Assembly: GCA_963682055.1 (NCBI GenBank)
Contig: OY821742.1
Span: 5,851,816 to 5,915,815, forward strand
Length of the DNA stretch: 64,000 bases
Source of the DNA: Primula veris
Lineage: Eukaryota; Streptophyta; Magnoliopsida; Ericales; Primulaceae
Direction: 5' to 3'
Below the pieces are notes generated by a model. It saw only the letters and a list, made by a program, of their open reading frames with translations. It made no database searches and was not told where the DNA came from. Positions 35,607 through 45,673 of this stretch are shown in pieces (within the stretch, counting starts at the first letter, position 1; every line of letters starts with the position of its first letter). Made by a program: the position numbers and the translations under genes.

Positions 35607-35788
35607 ATGGTGAACTCTCTGGAAGAAATCATACCTAAAACGATCGGTCGTGTCTGAAAAACGATCGATCGTTTTTCTTGTGAACTCTCTGTAAGAAATT
35701 TGGATTTATTAGATCGATCGTTTTTTAATAACGATCGGTCGTCTGTGAATAAACGATCGGTCGTTTTTCACAGTCGACCGATCGACTG
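35454..35788. promoter_or_regulatory. Array of about twelve CGAYCGRTCG motifs, left end of the MULE
   Basis: Motifs CGACCGGTCG, CGATCGGTCG, CGACCGATCG and CGATCGATCG, mostly embedded in A4-5...T4-5. Spacers GAACTCTCTGGAAGAAAT and GAACTCTCTGTAAGAAAT recur and resemble the spacer in the nested LTR element. The last motif is flanked by CAGT...ACTG, as is the last motif of the LTR array. Confidence 0.8.
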
Positions 35789-36482
35789 TAAACAATTTAC
35801 AGAACAAAGAATTTTTGTCACTTTTCGACACTGATTTGGCAAAAAATATATAAAAACATGATCCCCTTTTTGAACATGATCACTTAAAAAATGATGTAAA
35901 TTAATATGTTTAGTACATCGGATTGTCCGGAAGATTTATAGCACAAGTATTATCACATGAAATGATGTCGTAAATTAATATGTTTAGTATAAGATGTGTA
36001 GGTGACGTTTTACTAAACATCCGATTTAAAACATCCGATTTAAAACGAAGTTAAACAAAGCTAAACGATTAAGGAAAATGATTAAGGAAAACGAACGATC
36101 AAATGCAAGCGATAAATTGGCCATAGTTTTGCCTAAAAACGGTCAATCGCCACAAATGAAAACAACACAAATAACCCAATCAACTATAGATATATATACG
36201 CACAAGTTATAATAACAACAAAATCGCATTTGTAGAATTATAAATACGCAATCTCACAACGTCATACAATTTAACACGTAATGATAAATAGCAACATAAA
36301 AAAGATAAAAACGCATACTATAAGTGCACAAACTCACAACGCATAAGCAACAGAATAATGATTCATAAAATAAAGCGTTTGCTACTTATTACATCAAAAA
36401 CCAACGTTGTTCGAAATCGAAAGAAATGAGAAATACAACGCAAAAACAAATGAGAAATACATCATCAAAAATAACAAAAAAA

Positions 36483-36593
36483 GATCGGTCGTTTTTCACA
36501 TCGATCGGTCGTTTTTGGACAGAATTCTTCCAGTGAGCACACCGAAATAACGATCGGTCGTTTTTTCATAACGATCGGTCGTCTGTAACATTT
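36483..36593. repeat. Internal group of four CGATCGGTCG motifs in the MULE
   Basis: Four further motifs about 360 bp from the transposase stop codon, with a reverse-complement form of the GAAGAAT-type spacer (GAATTCTTCCAGTGAGCAC) between them. Confidence 0.8.
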
Positions 36594-36945
36594 AGACATA
36601 ACAAATAATTTTTTGCACTTTTCGACACTGATTTGGCAAGAAAAATATATATAAATACTAAAATATATATAAAACCAATCAAATATATATATTTATGTTA
36701 ATTGCACTTATTTATTTATGTTGTTCATTCTACTTTTTATGTTAATTGCATTTATTTATTTACTCTCATACTTATACTTAACAAACCAGTTTATCTTCTC
36801 AAAACACAGTATGAAAAAACACTGAGAATAAATATATATATTTCATCTTAAAAAAGACAATTACAAGCGGAAAATTAAAATAGTACAAGATACATATTGT
36901 CTCGTTGATAAGCGTACAATTACAAGCGGACAATTACAGCTAAAA

Positions 36946-39606
36946 TCATAAGCGTCGAGGACGTATTGGATACGGACACTTACGACAATCATGTCCTCGC
37001 CCTTGACAACTAGAACATCTCATACGTGCTCGTCTCTCCGACTGATCCATACCATTATGAATACGAGTAGATCTTGGACGACCCCTTTCTCTTACAAGAG
37101 TAACATCCGGAAGAAATAATCTATCACATTCATCCCAATAGTCTTGATGCCGAAGAGGACAAAATTGCGCCGAGTACGTACCTTCATATGATTCAAGACT
37201 GTAATATTTTACTATGTAAGCTTCCCAATCAAGACGGTTTGCAGCGCATACGGAAAACACATGTGAACAAGGGATTCCATCACTCTGCCACTTACCGCAA
37301 TCGCATTGCCAAAGTGAAAAGTCGACAACTTGAGTATTGCCTCCCCTGGAATTTCTTGAACTTGTACACACGGAATAAACCCCTCTTTCATAATCGAAAG
37401 TAACATTGGTATGACCAATGTCCGACCTACGTTTATCTAAAATTTTAAGGATATTGGGACCATATCTTGTGCCGCTGTTTCTCATCCCGATTACTATCTT
37501 TTTCCGCTCGCAAAAATAGTGTACCAACTTATAGAAAATAAGCTGCACAGCAGCAGTGATTGGTAAATTACGAGCAGCTTTTAAAACATTATTGAAAATT
37601 TCAGCCATGTTTGTGGTCATGTTACCATGTCGCCTCCCTTTATCATGAAAATATGACCACTTTTCCGCAGGCTCTTTCATCAACCATTGATATGCTTGAG
37701 GATTCATGACTTTTATTGCTTCCATGATTCTTTTCAATTTTCTTTCTTGTAATTCCCAAATGGCGTTCTCCGCTAACTTGTGTAAGTCAGGATCTCCTTT
37801 GAAAGCTTTCTTAAAATTATCCAAAAAATGATTTGAACAATATCGATGAACAAAACCTTGACCACGCCAAACTCCTCTCACTGCACTTAGAATACCAGCA
37901 TGTCTATCCGAAATTAGACAAATATTCACGCGCTCTTTAATCACATGTCGCATAATGTTAGAAAGAAAATAGCTCCACGAAATTGTACTCTCCTCAGCAA
38001 CAAATGCACAACCAATGGGAAAAACATGATTATCTGCATCCGATGCCATGGCCAACAAAATCTTACCTTTATACTTCCCATATAAGTGAGTAGCATCAAT
38101 AGCGATAACTGGCCTACAATACTGAAATGCATCAATAACGGCCTTAAATGAGAAGAAAAATCTGTTCAATACCTCACCCACTGAATTTGTTACCACATCG
38201 TAAACTGGCGTTGTCTCATAAGAAGCTACGGTACCGGGATTATACTTTTGAAGCGCTTTCATAAATTTAGGTAAAACCTTATACGAGTCTTCCCAATTAC
38301 CAAATATCTCTGCGATTGCTTTTTGTTTACCCAAATAAGCTTTTTTGTATGAAACTGACATTTCAAAGCGGGCATTCACAATCTCTTTAACTAATGAAAT
38401 CTTCATCATAGGATTAGTTGTGATGGCATTTCGAATGGTTTGGGCAACAAGATTGGAATCTAACTGTGGATGATCAGTTGTAAGCTCGGCATGAATGCAT
38501 GTATGAGGACCGTTGTACACCGACACTTCAAAAAATCCATGTTTCTTTCTTAGTGAAGCTCGTAGTTTCCATTTGCATTGCTGAGTTTCGGCCAGTTTAC
38601 AACGAATTTCCCAAAATTTTGCCTTCGAACTTTTAGTGGAAAAATGGATGTTACGTTTGATTGACCAAAGTTTTATTCCCTTTTTCAACATTTCTTTATC
38701 CCTAAATAAAAGACCAATAAAAGGATCATTAACGTGAGGATCCCAAAATCCAGGATACATCATATAATTGCTTCTCTGGTTACTATAATTTTCTTGAGTG
38801 TCGAACGGTTCATTAAACAAACTTGACATTGGTTGATGCATAGGAATTTCATCGGGAATAGTATTATTCGCCAATTGTGACCCATTTGATTGGTCGTTTT
38901 CATCCTCATCCATATACAAGCCCATTTCAGATGATAATTCTTCGTACTCAACTTCTTGTACATTTTCTTCGTCATCGTCAGACTCGTTTTCGCTAATATT
39001 AAAGTCCGGATCTTCATCCTCTGGTTCATCCCCAAGTTCTATCGACCAACCAATATTATCTGCCAATCGACACACTGCATCCAAATGTGTCAAATCTGGT
39101 TCGTTGTTCTCAGAATATACCTCTAGCATTGGCTCTTGTCGAATGGGTGTTCTACTTGATGTACCGATTTCATGCATTGGCTCTTGTCGAATGGGTGTTC
39201 CACTTGATGTACCGATTTCATTAGTGGAAAGAATATTATAATACAACCCGTAATCTTGATGAGAGGAGTAAACTTGCTCAATTTCAACATATAACTCTAT
39301 AAACGTTCTTCCATTTTCTTCTATTAACTCAAGCATGGTTTCCAACGAATCATTATCATCAACAGCCAATCGCATATATTTAAACTCAGTAAGTGTAGTC
39401 AGATATGGATAACGACATGTTAAACTCAAACGATTTGAAGTCGATGATACATCAAGTACCTTAAACAATTTTTCCAAAAATTGGTCGTATGTCGTGTTTC
39501 TAGATACCTTAAAAATTTTTTTATAAGAAATATCATAAGATAACCCCTCGCTAATAGTTTTCATTATCGTACCTCCCCAATAACACATAATTGTAGGATT
39601 TTTCAT
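36946..39606 (-). CDS. MULE transposase (MuDR type), 886 aa
   Basis: DDE transposase that would bind the terminal repeats and cut and paste the element in the nucleus. Start taken as ATG 39604-39606; an in-frame TTG 21 bases upstream is not a start. N-terminal ~110 residues look like the PB1-type domain often found on plant MULEs. An acidic linker follows that includes a 19-residue repeated phrase (IGTSSGTPIRQEPM-type). Then the MuDR N-terminal zinc-binding/WRKY-GCM1-like region (KFWEIRCKL...CKWKLRASL), the catalytic core with D in IDATHLYGKYKG and D in ISDRHAGILSAV, and a SWIM zinc finger (CDCGKWQSDGIPCSH). A C-terminal CCHC-like knuckle is CSSCQGRGHDCRKC. No stop or frameshift interrupts it. 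No second (mudrB-like) gene is present. Confidence 0.95.
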   Translation of the reverse strand: MKNPTIMCYWGGTIMKTISEGLSYDISYKKIFKVSRNTTYDQFLEKLFKVLDVSSTSNRLSLTCRYPYLTTLTEFKYMRLAVDDNDSLETMLELIEENGRTFIELYVEIEQVYSSHQDYGLYYNILSTNEIGTSSGTPIRQEPMHEIGTSSRTPIRQEPMLEVYSENNEPDLTHLDAVCRLADNIGWSIELGDEPEDEDPDFNISENESDDDEENVQEVEYEELSSEMGLYMDEDENDQSNGSQLANNTIPDEIPMHQPMSSLFNEPFDTQENYSNQRSNYMMYPGFWDPHVNDPFIGLLFRDKEMLKKGIKLWSIKRNIHFSTKSSKAKFWEIRCKLAETQQCKWKLRASLRKKHGFFEVSVYNGPHTCIHAELTTDHPQLDSNLVAQTIRNAITTNPMMKISLVKEIVNARFEMSVSYKKAYLGKQKAIAEIFGNWEDSYKVLPKFMKALQKYNPGTVASYETTPVYDVVTNSVGEVLNRFFFSFKAVIDAFQYCRPVIAIDATHLYGKYKGKILLAMASDADNHVFPIGCAFVAEESTISWSYFLSNIMRHVIKERVNICLISDRHAGILSAVRGVWRGQGFVHRYCSNHFLDNFKKAFKGDPDLHKLAENAIWELQERKLKRIMEAIKVMNPQAYQWLMKEPAEKWSYFHDKGRRHGNMTTNMAEIFNNVLKAARNLPITAAVQLIFYKLVHYFCERKKIVIGMRNSGTRYGPNILKILDKRRSDIGHTNVTFDYERGVYSVCTSSRNSRGGNTQVVDFSLWQCDCGKWQSDGIPCSHVFSVCAANRLDWEAYIVKYYSLESYEGTYSAQFCPLRHQDYWDECDRLFLPDVTLVRERGRPRSTRIHNGMDQSERRARMRCSSCQGRGHDCRKCPYPIRPRRL

Positions 39607-39818
39607 TTCGATAACCACACGGTACAATTAACAAATTTACTCAAATAATACTCCAACAACACAAAATATTGAGTTGAGCTTTTACCTGTTTTGGAAGAGA
39701 TCTGAGATTTGCCCTAAAATGATCTAAGAGCTCTGTTTTTTTTTTTTTTACAGTGGTAATGAGATGAGTACAGTGGTCTGTGGAAATGAGATGAGTTTTT
39801 TAAGTACAAGTATTTCAC

Positions 39819-40066
39819 AAAAACGACCGATCGAAATGTACATAACGACCGATCGTTTTTGTCTGAAAAACGACCGGTCGTATTGTCCAATTCGACCGGT
39901 CGTTTTTTGTCCAAATTGTTCCACAGAGTTCAATAATAAAACGACCGGTCGTTTTAATCATTTCGATCGGTCGTTTTTCGAAAGTAGACCATTTTGGGAA
40001 TATTTCAGAAAGGTAGCCCATTCTGGGCAATTGTGTGGTCCACTGGACCATTTAGGAAAAAAACTC
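39819..40066. repeat. Right terminal inverted repeat of the MULE
   Basis: Partner of 35359-35606. Its CGAYCGRTCG motifs (39820-39974) lie 215-370 bp upstream of the transposase ATG, the expected promoter region. Confidence 0.95.
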
Positions 40067-40075
40067 TCAAAAGAC

Positions 40076-40912
40076 CAACAAAACACTAAAAGAACAATTT
40101 TTAAATACTTCATTTATTAAAGGCCCCACATAGCCTTATATTTTTCTTTCTATCTTATTACGGTTAAGAGGGAAAACTAACAAAGGATACAAACTGAAGT
40201 GTCACATAATCTTTACTAAAATGACCAATACAACACAATCTTTAACATTTTTATAGTTTTTGAACAGTAACAAACATTTTATTTCAACTACAAGGAGAAG
40301 AAAGGCTGAAAGTACAGTATTTACAGGGTTGGGGATCCCATGTGATCAATATATATAATCATTTAAAGATATGTTTTTTATGCCAGAAATTAGAACCTAA
40401 AGGAAATCATAATTAGTATTTCCTTTCAAGATCTTAAACGAACAAACTAAATGGAAGAATATAAACAAAACAGCAAGAAAAAGTGAAAAAGGCAAGTAGG
40501 TGAAAGTGCATCACATGAAGTTAAAAACATGGATTTCAACATGTAAAGTAAACCATTGTTTGACAAGAACTAAGAATAAAAGAATCTTAAATTGCATCAA
40601 TATCTAAATGGTTCGAAACGGGAAATACTTGAAATCATGAATCGGGAATCATAAATTTCCAAAAAATAAATTAATCGGGAATCATTAAATATCAACTTGG
40701 AAGCTGAAAGCATGAAAATCAAGCATGAACTATATGATATCCATCATCTATTATGTAAACATGTTTTTTTTTCTTTTAATACAAACACAAATATCCCTGT
40801 AATCTATCATGTAAGGTAAATTGGAGGTTCACAAACCCAAAAACATAAGTAAAATGTTTTTCCCTCAATCATCATCACAGCAATTACAAGCCACTTATCG
40901 TAATATGAATAC
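40076..40912. other. 3' flank of the PUX2-like gene
   Basis: A/T-rich spacer between MULE and gene. Probably includes the 3' UTR near 40870-40912. Nothing else is recognised. Confidence 0.45.
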
Positions 40913-42376
40913 TCAATTCAGTACAAGTGGCTCACTTATTTCGAGAAGTTCATTGCAAAGACCGGTGAAAACCGCATAATCGGTTTCTATAGGTTTGAAT
41001 TTGATCAGAGCAGCTGGAACAAGATCCTCTTCTTCGAGTGTGATGGCTCTCTCTCCCGGTGCTGGAAAATGTGGAATCGTCCGCCTTCTGATAGCCACGG
41101 GGTGTAAGAGCTCAAATTCCAAACTCGGATCTTTCAATGCTGAACTAACAAACTCGTACAGATTGCTAGTAGACTCCCGAGGAGAAAAGACACCTTGAAG
41201 AACAACCCCGTCAGGGAACTGAACACGGATAATAGTTTTTGCATATCTCTTCTTTAAAGCTTTTGCTTGCTTTTCTTTGTACGATTTGGGAACCAAAAGC
41301 TGCGACTCAGCCATCTTTTTCTTCCTTGCATCTGCCTCTCGTTTCACTTCATCTAGTGAAAGAGCATAGAATGAATCCGGCAGCTCAATTTTAGATGCAA
41401 CACTTTCAGGAACAGAAAAGAATACCCGTATCGCTCTATCAACCTTCTTAGGTTCACTCGATTTATCCACATCTAATGGGGTCGAAGTAACCAATTCTTC
41501 GGTCTTATTACCCTGCTCCAACAAATTGATCATTTTCTTAATACGAGAAATCCCTTCTCCGGAAGGAACTTCCATCACAGCCCACATTTCTCCATCCTCC
41601 TCTTTTAGTACAAACCCGACACATTCCAACAACTCCACGCCACCTGTCACATCCCCAATTGCTTCTCTAATCTTAGCATTACCCAAACGAACCCTTCGAA
41701 ACTTTTCATTCTCGGGTTCTTTAACCACATTCCTAAATAGTCTCAGGACAATCTCAACCGACCCGACAGAAGGCTTTCCAGATAGATAAACACCAACACA
41801 ATCACCTATTTCGTCTCTATTTTCACCAAACTCCGAAACACTATTATTCGACTCGGAATTACTTAAACAACTATCAACATGTTCAAGAATCTCTTTTTCC
41901 GAGGTATACCCTTTTCCACAAACGGGGCACTCAAACACATTCAACTCAAACCCGTTCGCGTTTCTTTTGCTAGAAGTGATCAAGGGCTCAAACGAATCAA
42001 ACCCATTTGATATTTTCTTATCCGAGCCAATATTATCCGTTTTTTCATCTATTTTACTATCCAAATACGATGTTTTTTTAGCCGATATATTCCTATCCGA
42101 ACCAAACCCATTTGATATTTTTCTATTCGAACCTATATTATCCGGTTGTTCATCTACTTTACGATCCAAATACGACGTATTCTTAGCCGAAGGCTTATTA
42201 GGGTTTGAGGAACTTACTTGAGGCGACCGAGCTGCAACATGATTGTTGGCGTGACCCGATGAAGATGACGAGCCGAGAACCCTACCTTGACCCTTGAAAT
42301 TACCAGATGAAGATGATGATATTTGATTGTTGACTTTTTTCATGAACCCTTTCAATTTACCCTTCATATCACCCAT
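40913..42376 (-). CDS. PUX2: PUX2-like plant UBX-domain protein, 487 aa, single exon
   Basis: Adaptor of the AAA ATPase CDC48/p97; plant PUX2 is a peripheral membrane protein that binds CDC48 through its PUB (PUG) and UBX domains. Residues 1-120 are Ser/Asn-rich and disordered, with two tandem copies of a 35-residue unit (from residue 64 and 99, AKxTSYLDxK...DNIGS.KISNGF). A zinc-finger-like CX2CX12HX3C follows at about 140-160 ([10 protein letters not shown]...HVDSC). A PUB domain covers about 190-290 ([11 protein letters not shown]...[11 protein letters not shown]). A basic coiled linker ([10 protein letters not shown]) precedes the UBX domain at about 375-460 ([16 protein letters not shown]...FPAPGERAI). 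No intron is needed; the start is ATG 42374-42376. Length and domain order fit Arabidopsis PUX2 as I remember it. Confidence 0.88.
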   Translation of the reverse strand: MGDMKGKLKGFMKKVNNQISSSSSGNFKGQGRVLGSSSSSGHANNHVAARSPQVSSSNPNKPSAKNTSYLDRKVDEQPDNIGSNRKISNGFGSDRNISAKKTSYLDSKIDEKTDNIGSDKKISNGFDSFEPLITSSKRNANGFELNVFECPVCGKGYTSEKEILEHVDSCLSNSESNNSVSEFGENRDEIGDCVGVYLSGKPSVGSVEIVLRLFRNVVKEPENEKFRRVRLGNAKIREAIGDVTGGVELLECVGFVLKEEDGEMWAVMEVPSGEGISRIKKMINLLEQGNKTEELVTSTPLDVDKSSEPKKVDRAIRVFFSVPESVASKIELPDSFYALSLDEVKREADARKKKMAESQLLVPKSYKEKQAKALKKRYAKTIIRVQFPDGVVLQGVFSPRESTSNLYEFVSSALKDPSLEFELLHPVAIRRRTIPHFPAPGERAITLEEEDLVPAALIKFKPIETDYAVFTGLCNELLEISEPLVLN

Positions 42377-43022
42377 TCTATGTATTTTTTGCTGATTTCT
42401 AGATTTTTGATTTTAAAAATTTGTAGGTGTTTGAACAGATTATTTAGCTTTCAAGAAACAGATTTCTAGGCTAAAAAAATCTAAAAATCAAAAAATCTGG
42501 ATTTTCAGTGGATTTTGAAACAGATTTCTTGAATATGATATTAAACCAAAAAATCTAATTTTGTGACAAAACCAATTCAAGATTATATGAAAACTGGGAT
42601 GAAGATAAGGTCTTGATTAAAAAAACCCAATTTTGACAAAACTACTATAGTTGTGGAAAATTATGAATAAGTAACAAAAACCCAATTCAGAAATAAGAAT
42701 AATACAGGAAAACTGGGATCAAAACAAGGTCTTGATTGATTGTTATGAGCTTAAAAGGAAAAACCACAAAAACCCAATTCAGATTTAAGGTTAATCTGGT
42801 AAAATATTGGGATATTAAAAAAATTTGATAAGGGGAAAATTTAGAATATGGGATTGAAAAAGGGTATTAATTATTGGGTGCTTAAAGAAAAAACCCTAAT
42901 CTGAGTTAAGAAATTGGGTTTATTTAGAGAGATGAAAAGAAAGTGAATATTTGGAATATTTTTATTATAGCTAAATAGGATTTCATGTATATATAATATA
43001 AGGGGATGATATTAAAAAAAAC
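42377..43022. other. 5' flank of the PUX2-like gene
   Basis: Imperfectly repeated AT-rich phrases (ATCTAAAAATC, AAAACCCAATT, GGGATGAAGATAAGG) fill the ~550 bp upstream of the ATG. No TATA box can be assigned with confidence. Confidence 0.4.
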
Positions 43023-43312
43023 ATCCAAAATAGACATTTTTTCGTAAAAACGTTCCAAATCAATATTTGATTAATACAAATATACACGGTTTCACGACGG
43101 GAGTACAAATATCAGTCTTGTTTTTTTTTTTCTGAGATGTATAATGACATGTTTTGAATTTTTAAATTTTACCATAATTTCGAAAACATGTCATTATACA
43201 TCTCGGAAAAAAAAAGACGCATATTTGTGTTCCCGTCGTGAAACCGTGGAGATTTGCATTAGACAAATTTTGATTTGAAGCGTTTTTACGAAAAAGTGTC
43301 CAATTTGATTTC
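43023..43312. mobile_element. Foldback miniature element, ~290 bp
   Basis: Two arms of about 135 bp are inverted copies: CGTAAAAACGTTCCAAATC pairs with GATTTGAAGCGTTTTTACG, and CACGGTTTCACGACGGGAG with CCCGTCGTGAAACCGTG. The loop is about 20 bp near 43165. Non-coding. Transcribed, it would form a long hairpin. Confidence 0.8.
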
Positions 43313-44030
43313 TAAGTTGATGTTCATATAACATTTACCATAATATAATATTCCTATCTATCTATGTTTATATTGTGTAAAGCTTGGAGTATTTATTTCC
43401 AAAAATAGACTTGGAAGGTGAATATATTACAAGTTTGTAGCAAATCTTTTAAAAAAGGAAAAAAAAGTTAACTGCTCAAAAAAAAAACAGTAAAGAGTTT
43501 ACACTATGTTTACTATCACCTATCGCACGTATCGTCTACTAGTATATAATATAATATGTTTTATGTACATATACGACTTTATGGGAGTGACCGGGGATTT
43601 TTGATAAGACTAATTTTTTAGTCTTTAAGTATCGAAATTGAAAAATATGTACCGGCTTTACTTATCAAAATGTTAATTTCTTCGTGTTACGTTGAAATAT
43701 CTCTGAGTTAAGTAATTGTCTTGATTTTAAAATGTGTTTTTTAACGATTTGAAACAATTCACTTGTAACAACAAATAATAATTAAAAGTTTCAAACAATA
43801 TTTCTTAATATAATTGCTGTAAAAAAAAAATCTTAATCTAATTGTGAATCTATGAATGTAAATATGATATGATTTAGCTACCAAAAAGAGCTATTTCAAA
43901 AATAAAAAATAAAGAAATTCCAAAAAGATAAAAATAGATACTTAAATTGGAAGGTAAAATTGGAAAGAAACAGGAGTGTGATCGGTTCTAAAGTTCGGAT
44001 GAGCTTTGGAACACGAAAATGGCTTTTATG
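43313..44030. other. AT-rich spacer
   Basis: No gene or repeat is recognised. Confidence 0.4.
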
Positions 44031-44948
44031 GAGGAGAAAAAATACGTTTAGTACATCAAACTAACAGTGATTAACTATTTGGGTATCAAACTATTAGTTT
44101 TACCAATTTGAATACTCAACTACACATTTTTTTCTATTTTGAATAACTCCGTCAAATCAATTGGATGAAGTTAAATCTGATTTTCATTTTGGCCCCATGT
44201 TTTATAAAACAAATCAATTTAACCTTGATTTTTTTAAAATTAACTTTATCGTATACTAATAGATACATTAACATATACTTAACTTTTTATATACTTAAAT
44301 TTTTTAGTACACAAATAAATAAATAAATAGATTTATATGCATGTATAAATATTTATTGTTATGTTACGGATGAGATGAGTAACATAATTAGTCCATATTT
44401 TAGATTAACAATCTATCTTTTTTATGAATTAGAGCCGATCACAAGAAAAAAAAATGTAGAGCTCATGATAAACATGAATTATCTTCCTCATTGATTTAAA
44501 TCTAGATAAAAAGAAATAGATTGTTAAAAAAATAATGTAAGCTCTTATAATATAAAAAAAAACGTTATCTGCTCATGTTTAGTATTCGGTATACCTATAT
44601 TATTGTCCATTAGCATGCATGTATCACTCAGCTAACACATACAAATAATAAAATCTTTTACTAATAAACTAAAATTTTGATTTACAAAATGAATATAAAG
44701 GCTATAGTATGCCATGTGTATGCACGATAAAACACTGATAAGTAAACGTAACCAACAGTGACAATCTTCATAGAAATTTTTAAATTTTTGGGGTTGAATT
44801 GATTTGTTTTAGAAAAAATAGACCAAAATAAAAATGAGACTTAACTTTCATCCAATTAATTTGACGGAGTTACTCAAAATAGTAAAAAATGTGTAGTTCG
44901 ATATTCAAATTGGTAAAATTGATAGTTTGGTACAAGTGTTTTTGTTCC
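44031..44948. mobile_element. Inverted-repeat element, ~915 bp, ~190-bp arms
   Basis: The left arm (about 44031-44225) and right arm (about 44790-44948) are inverted copies, e.g. TACCAATTTGAATACTCAAC with its counterpart at about 44895-44920, and AACTCCGTCAAATCAATTGG with its counterpart near 44850. The inside has no coding sequence. Long terminal repeats and no gene fit a non-autonomous Mutator-type or foldback element. The target duplication is not clear. Confidence 0.7.
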
Positions 44949-45673
44949 CCACCCCTCTCTCCTCTTCCAAAGAGCTAATATAAGGAAATTAAAACGAGTA
45001 CAAATATTTAATACAAATGCGTGAAAATTAACAGTGTTTTTTTGTTTAATAGAGTATTAGGTAGGTACTAACTGAGTTTGTTGAGCAGTGGACAATTAAG
45101 AAAAAAAAGGGAGATTTATTGATTAGTACTAATAGTATAATCCTGATTATAAAAGAGATTTTAGCCCTTTTACTTTTTAATATAATCTCAAATTTGCCAT
45201 TAAACTATAAATTCTCATCTTTATTATAAGTTATGCTAGTGTTATATTATTCGAGTACAATCCTGATTAGGCAGATGACATTTACCATTATAGAGGCTCT
45301 TTCCGTTCGATTAGCTCGGATCGCATTGTATACAGAATTCGATAAGTACAACTATAATTTCTAACAAGAATTGTAAAAAGAGTGAAAGTAACATTGCTCC
45401 ATAAACATATACTCTTCCATACAAACTAATTGTCACATACAGTACACAACATATAGTAACTCTCATTTCATATTAAAATTTAAAAATAAGAAAGTTTCAT
45501 CATTTATTCTCCTCAACTTATATTTCCAAGTTTCCTCAAAAGAACCCAATAAAAGCTAGGGGGACCTTTTATGCTTTCACTCAAACCAATTGAGCAAATT
45601 TCTCATATACCCTTTAAGCATAAAAATCATAAGAACTTATAGTCATAAACAAATCCAAGACCAATGAAGAGGA
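44949..45673. other. 3' flank of the DAR2-like gene
   Basis: AT-rich, includes the presumable 3' UTR. No repeat or ORF is recognised. Confidence 0.4.

Larger units (their letters stand above)
35359..40066 (-). mobile_element. Complete Mutator-like element (MULE) with intact transposase
   Basis: 4708 bp. Terminal inverted repeats of 248 bp (35359-35606 and 39819-40066) start GAGTTTTTTTCC and differ at only a handful of bases. TCAAAAGAC flanks both ends exactly (35350-35358 and 40067-40075), a perfect 9-bp target duplication, diagnostic of Mutator. The only long gene is a transposase on the minus strand with an unbroken frame. The element has termini, gene and target duplication all intact, so it is a candidate autonomous and recently mobile copy. 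It lies between CAD and PUX2 genes and interrupts neither. Confidence 0.96.

Noticed and set aside
39607..39627. Seven extra residues at the MULE transposase start
   Set aside because: They begin at a TTG; the first ATG in frame is at 39604-39606.
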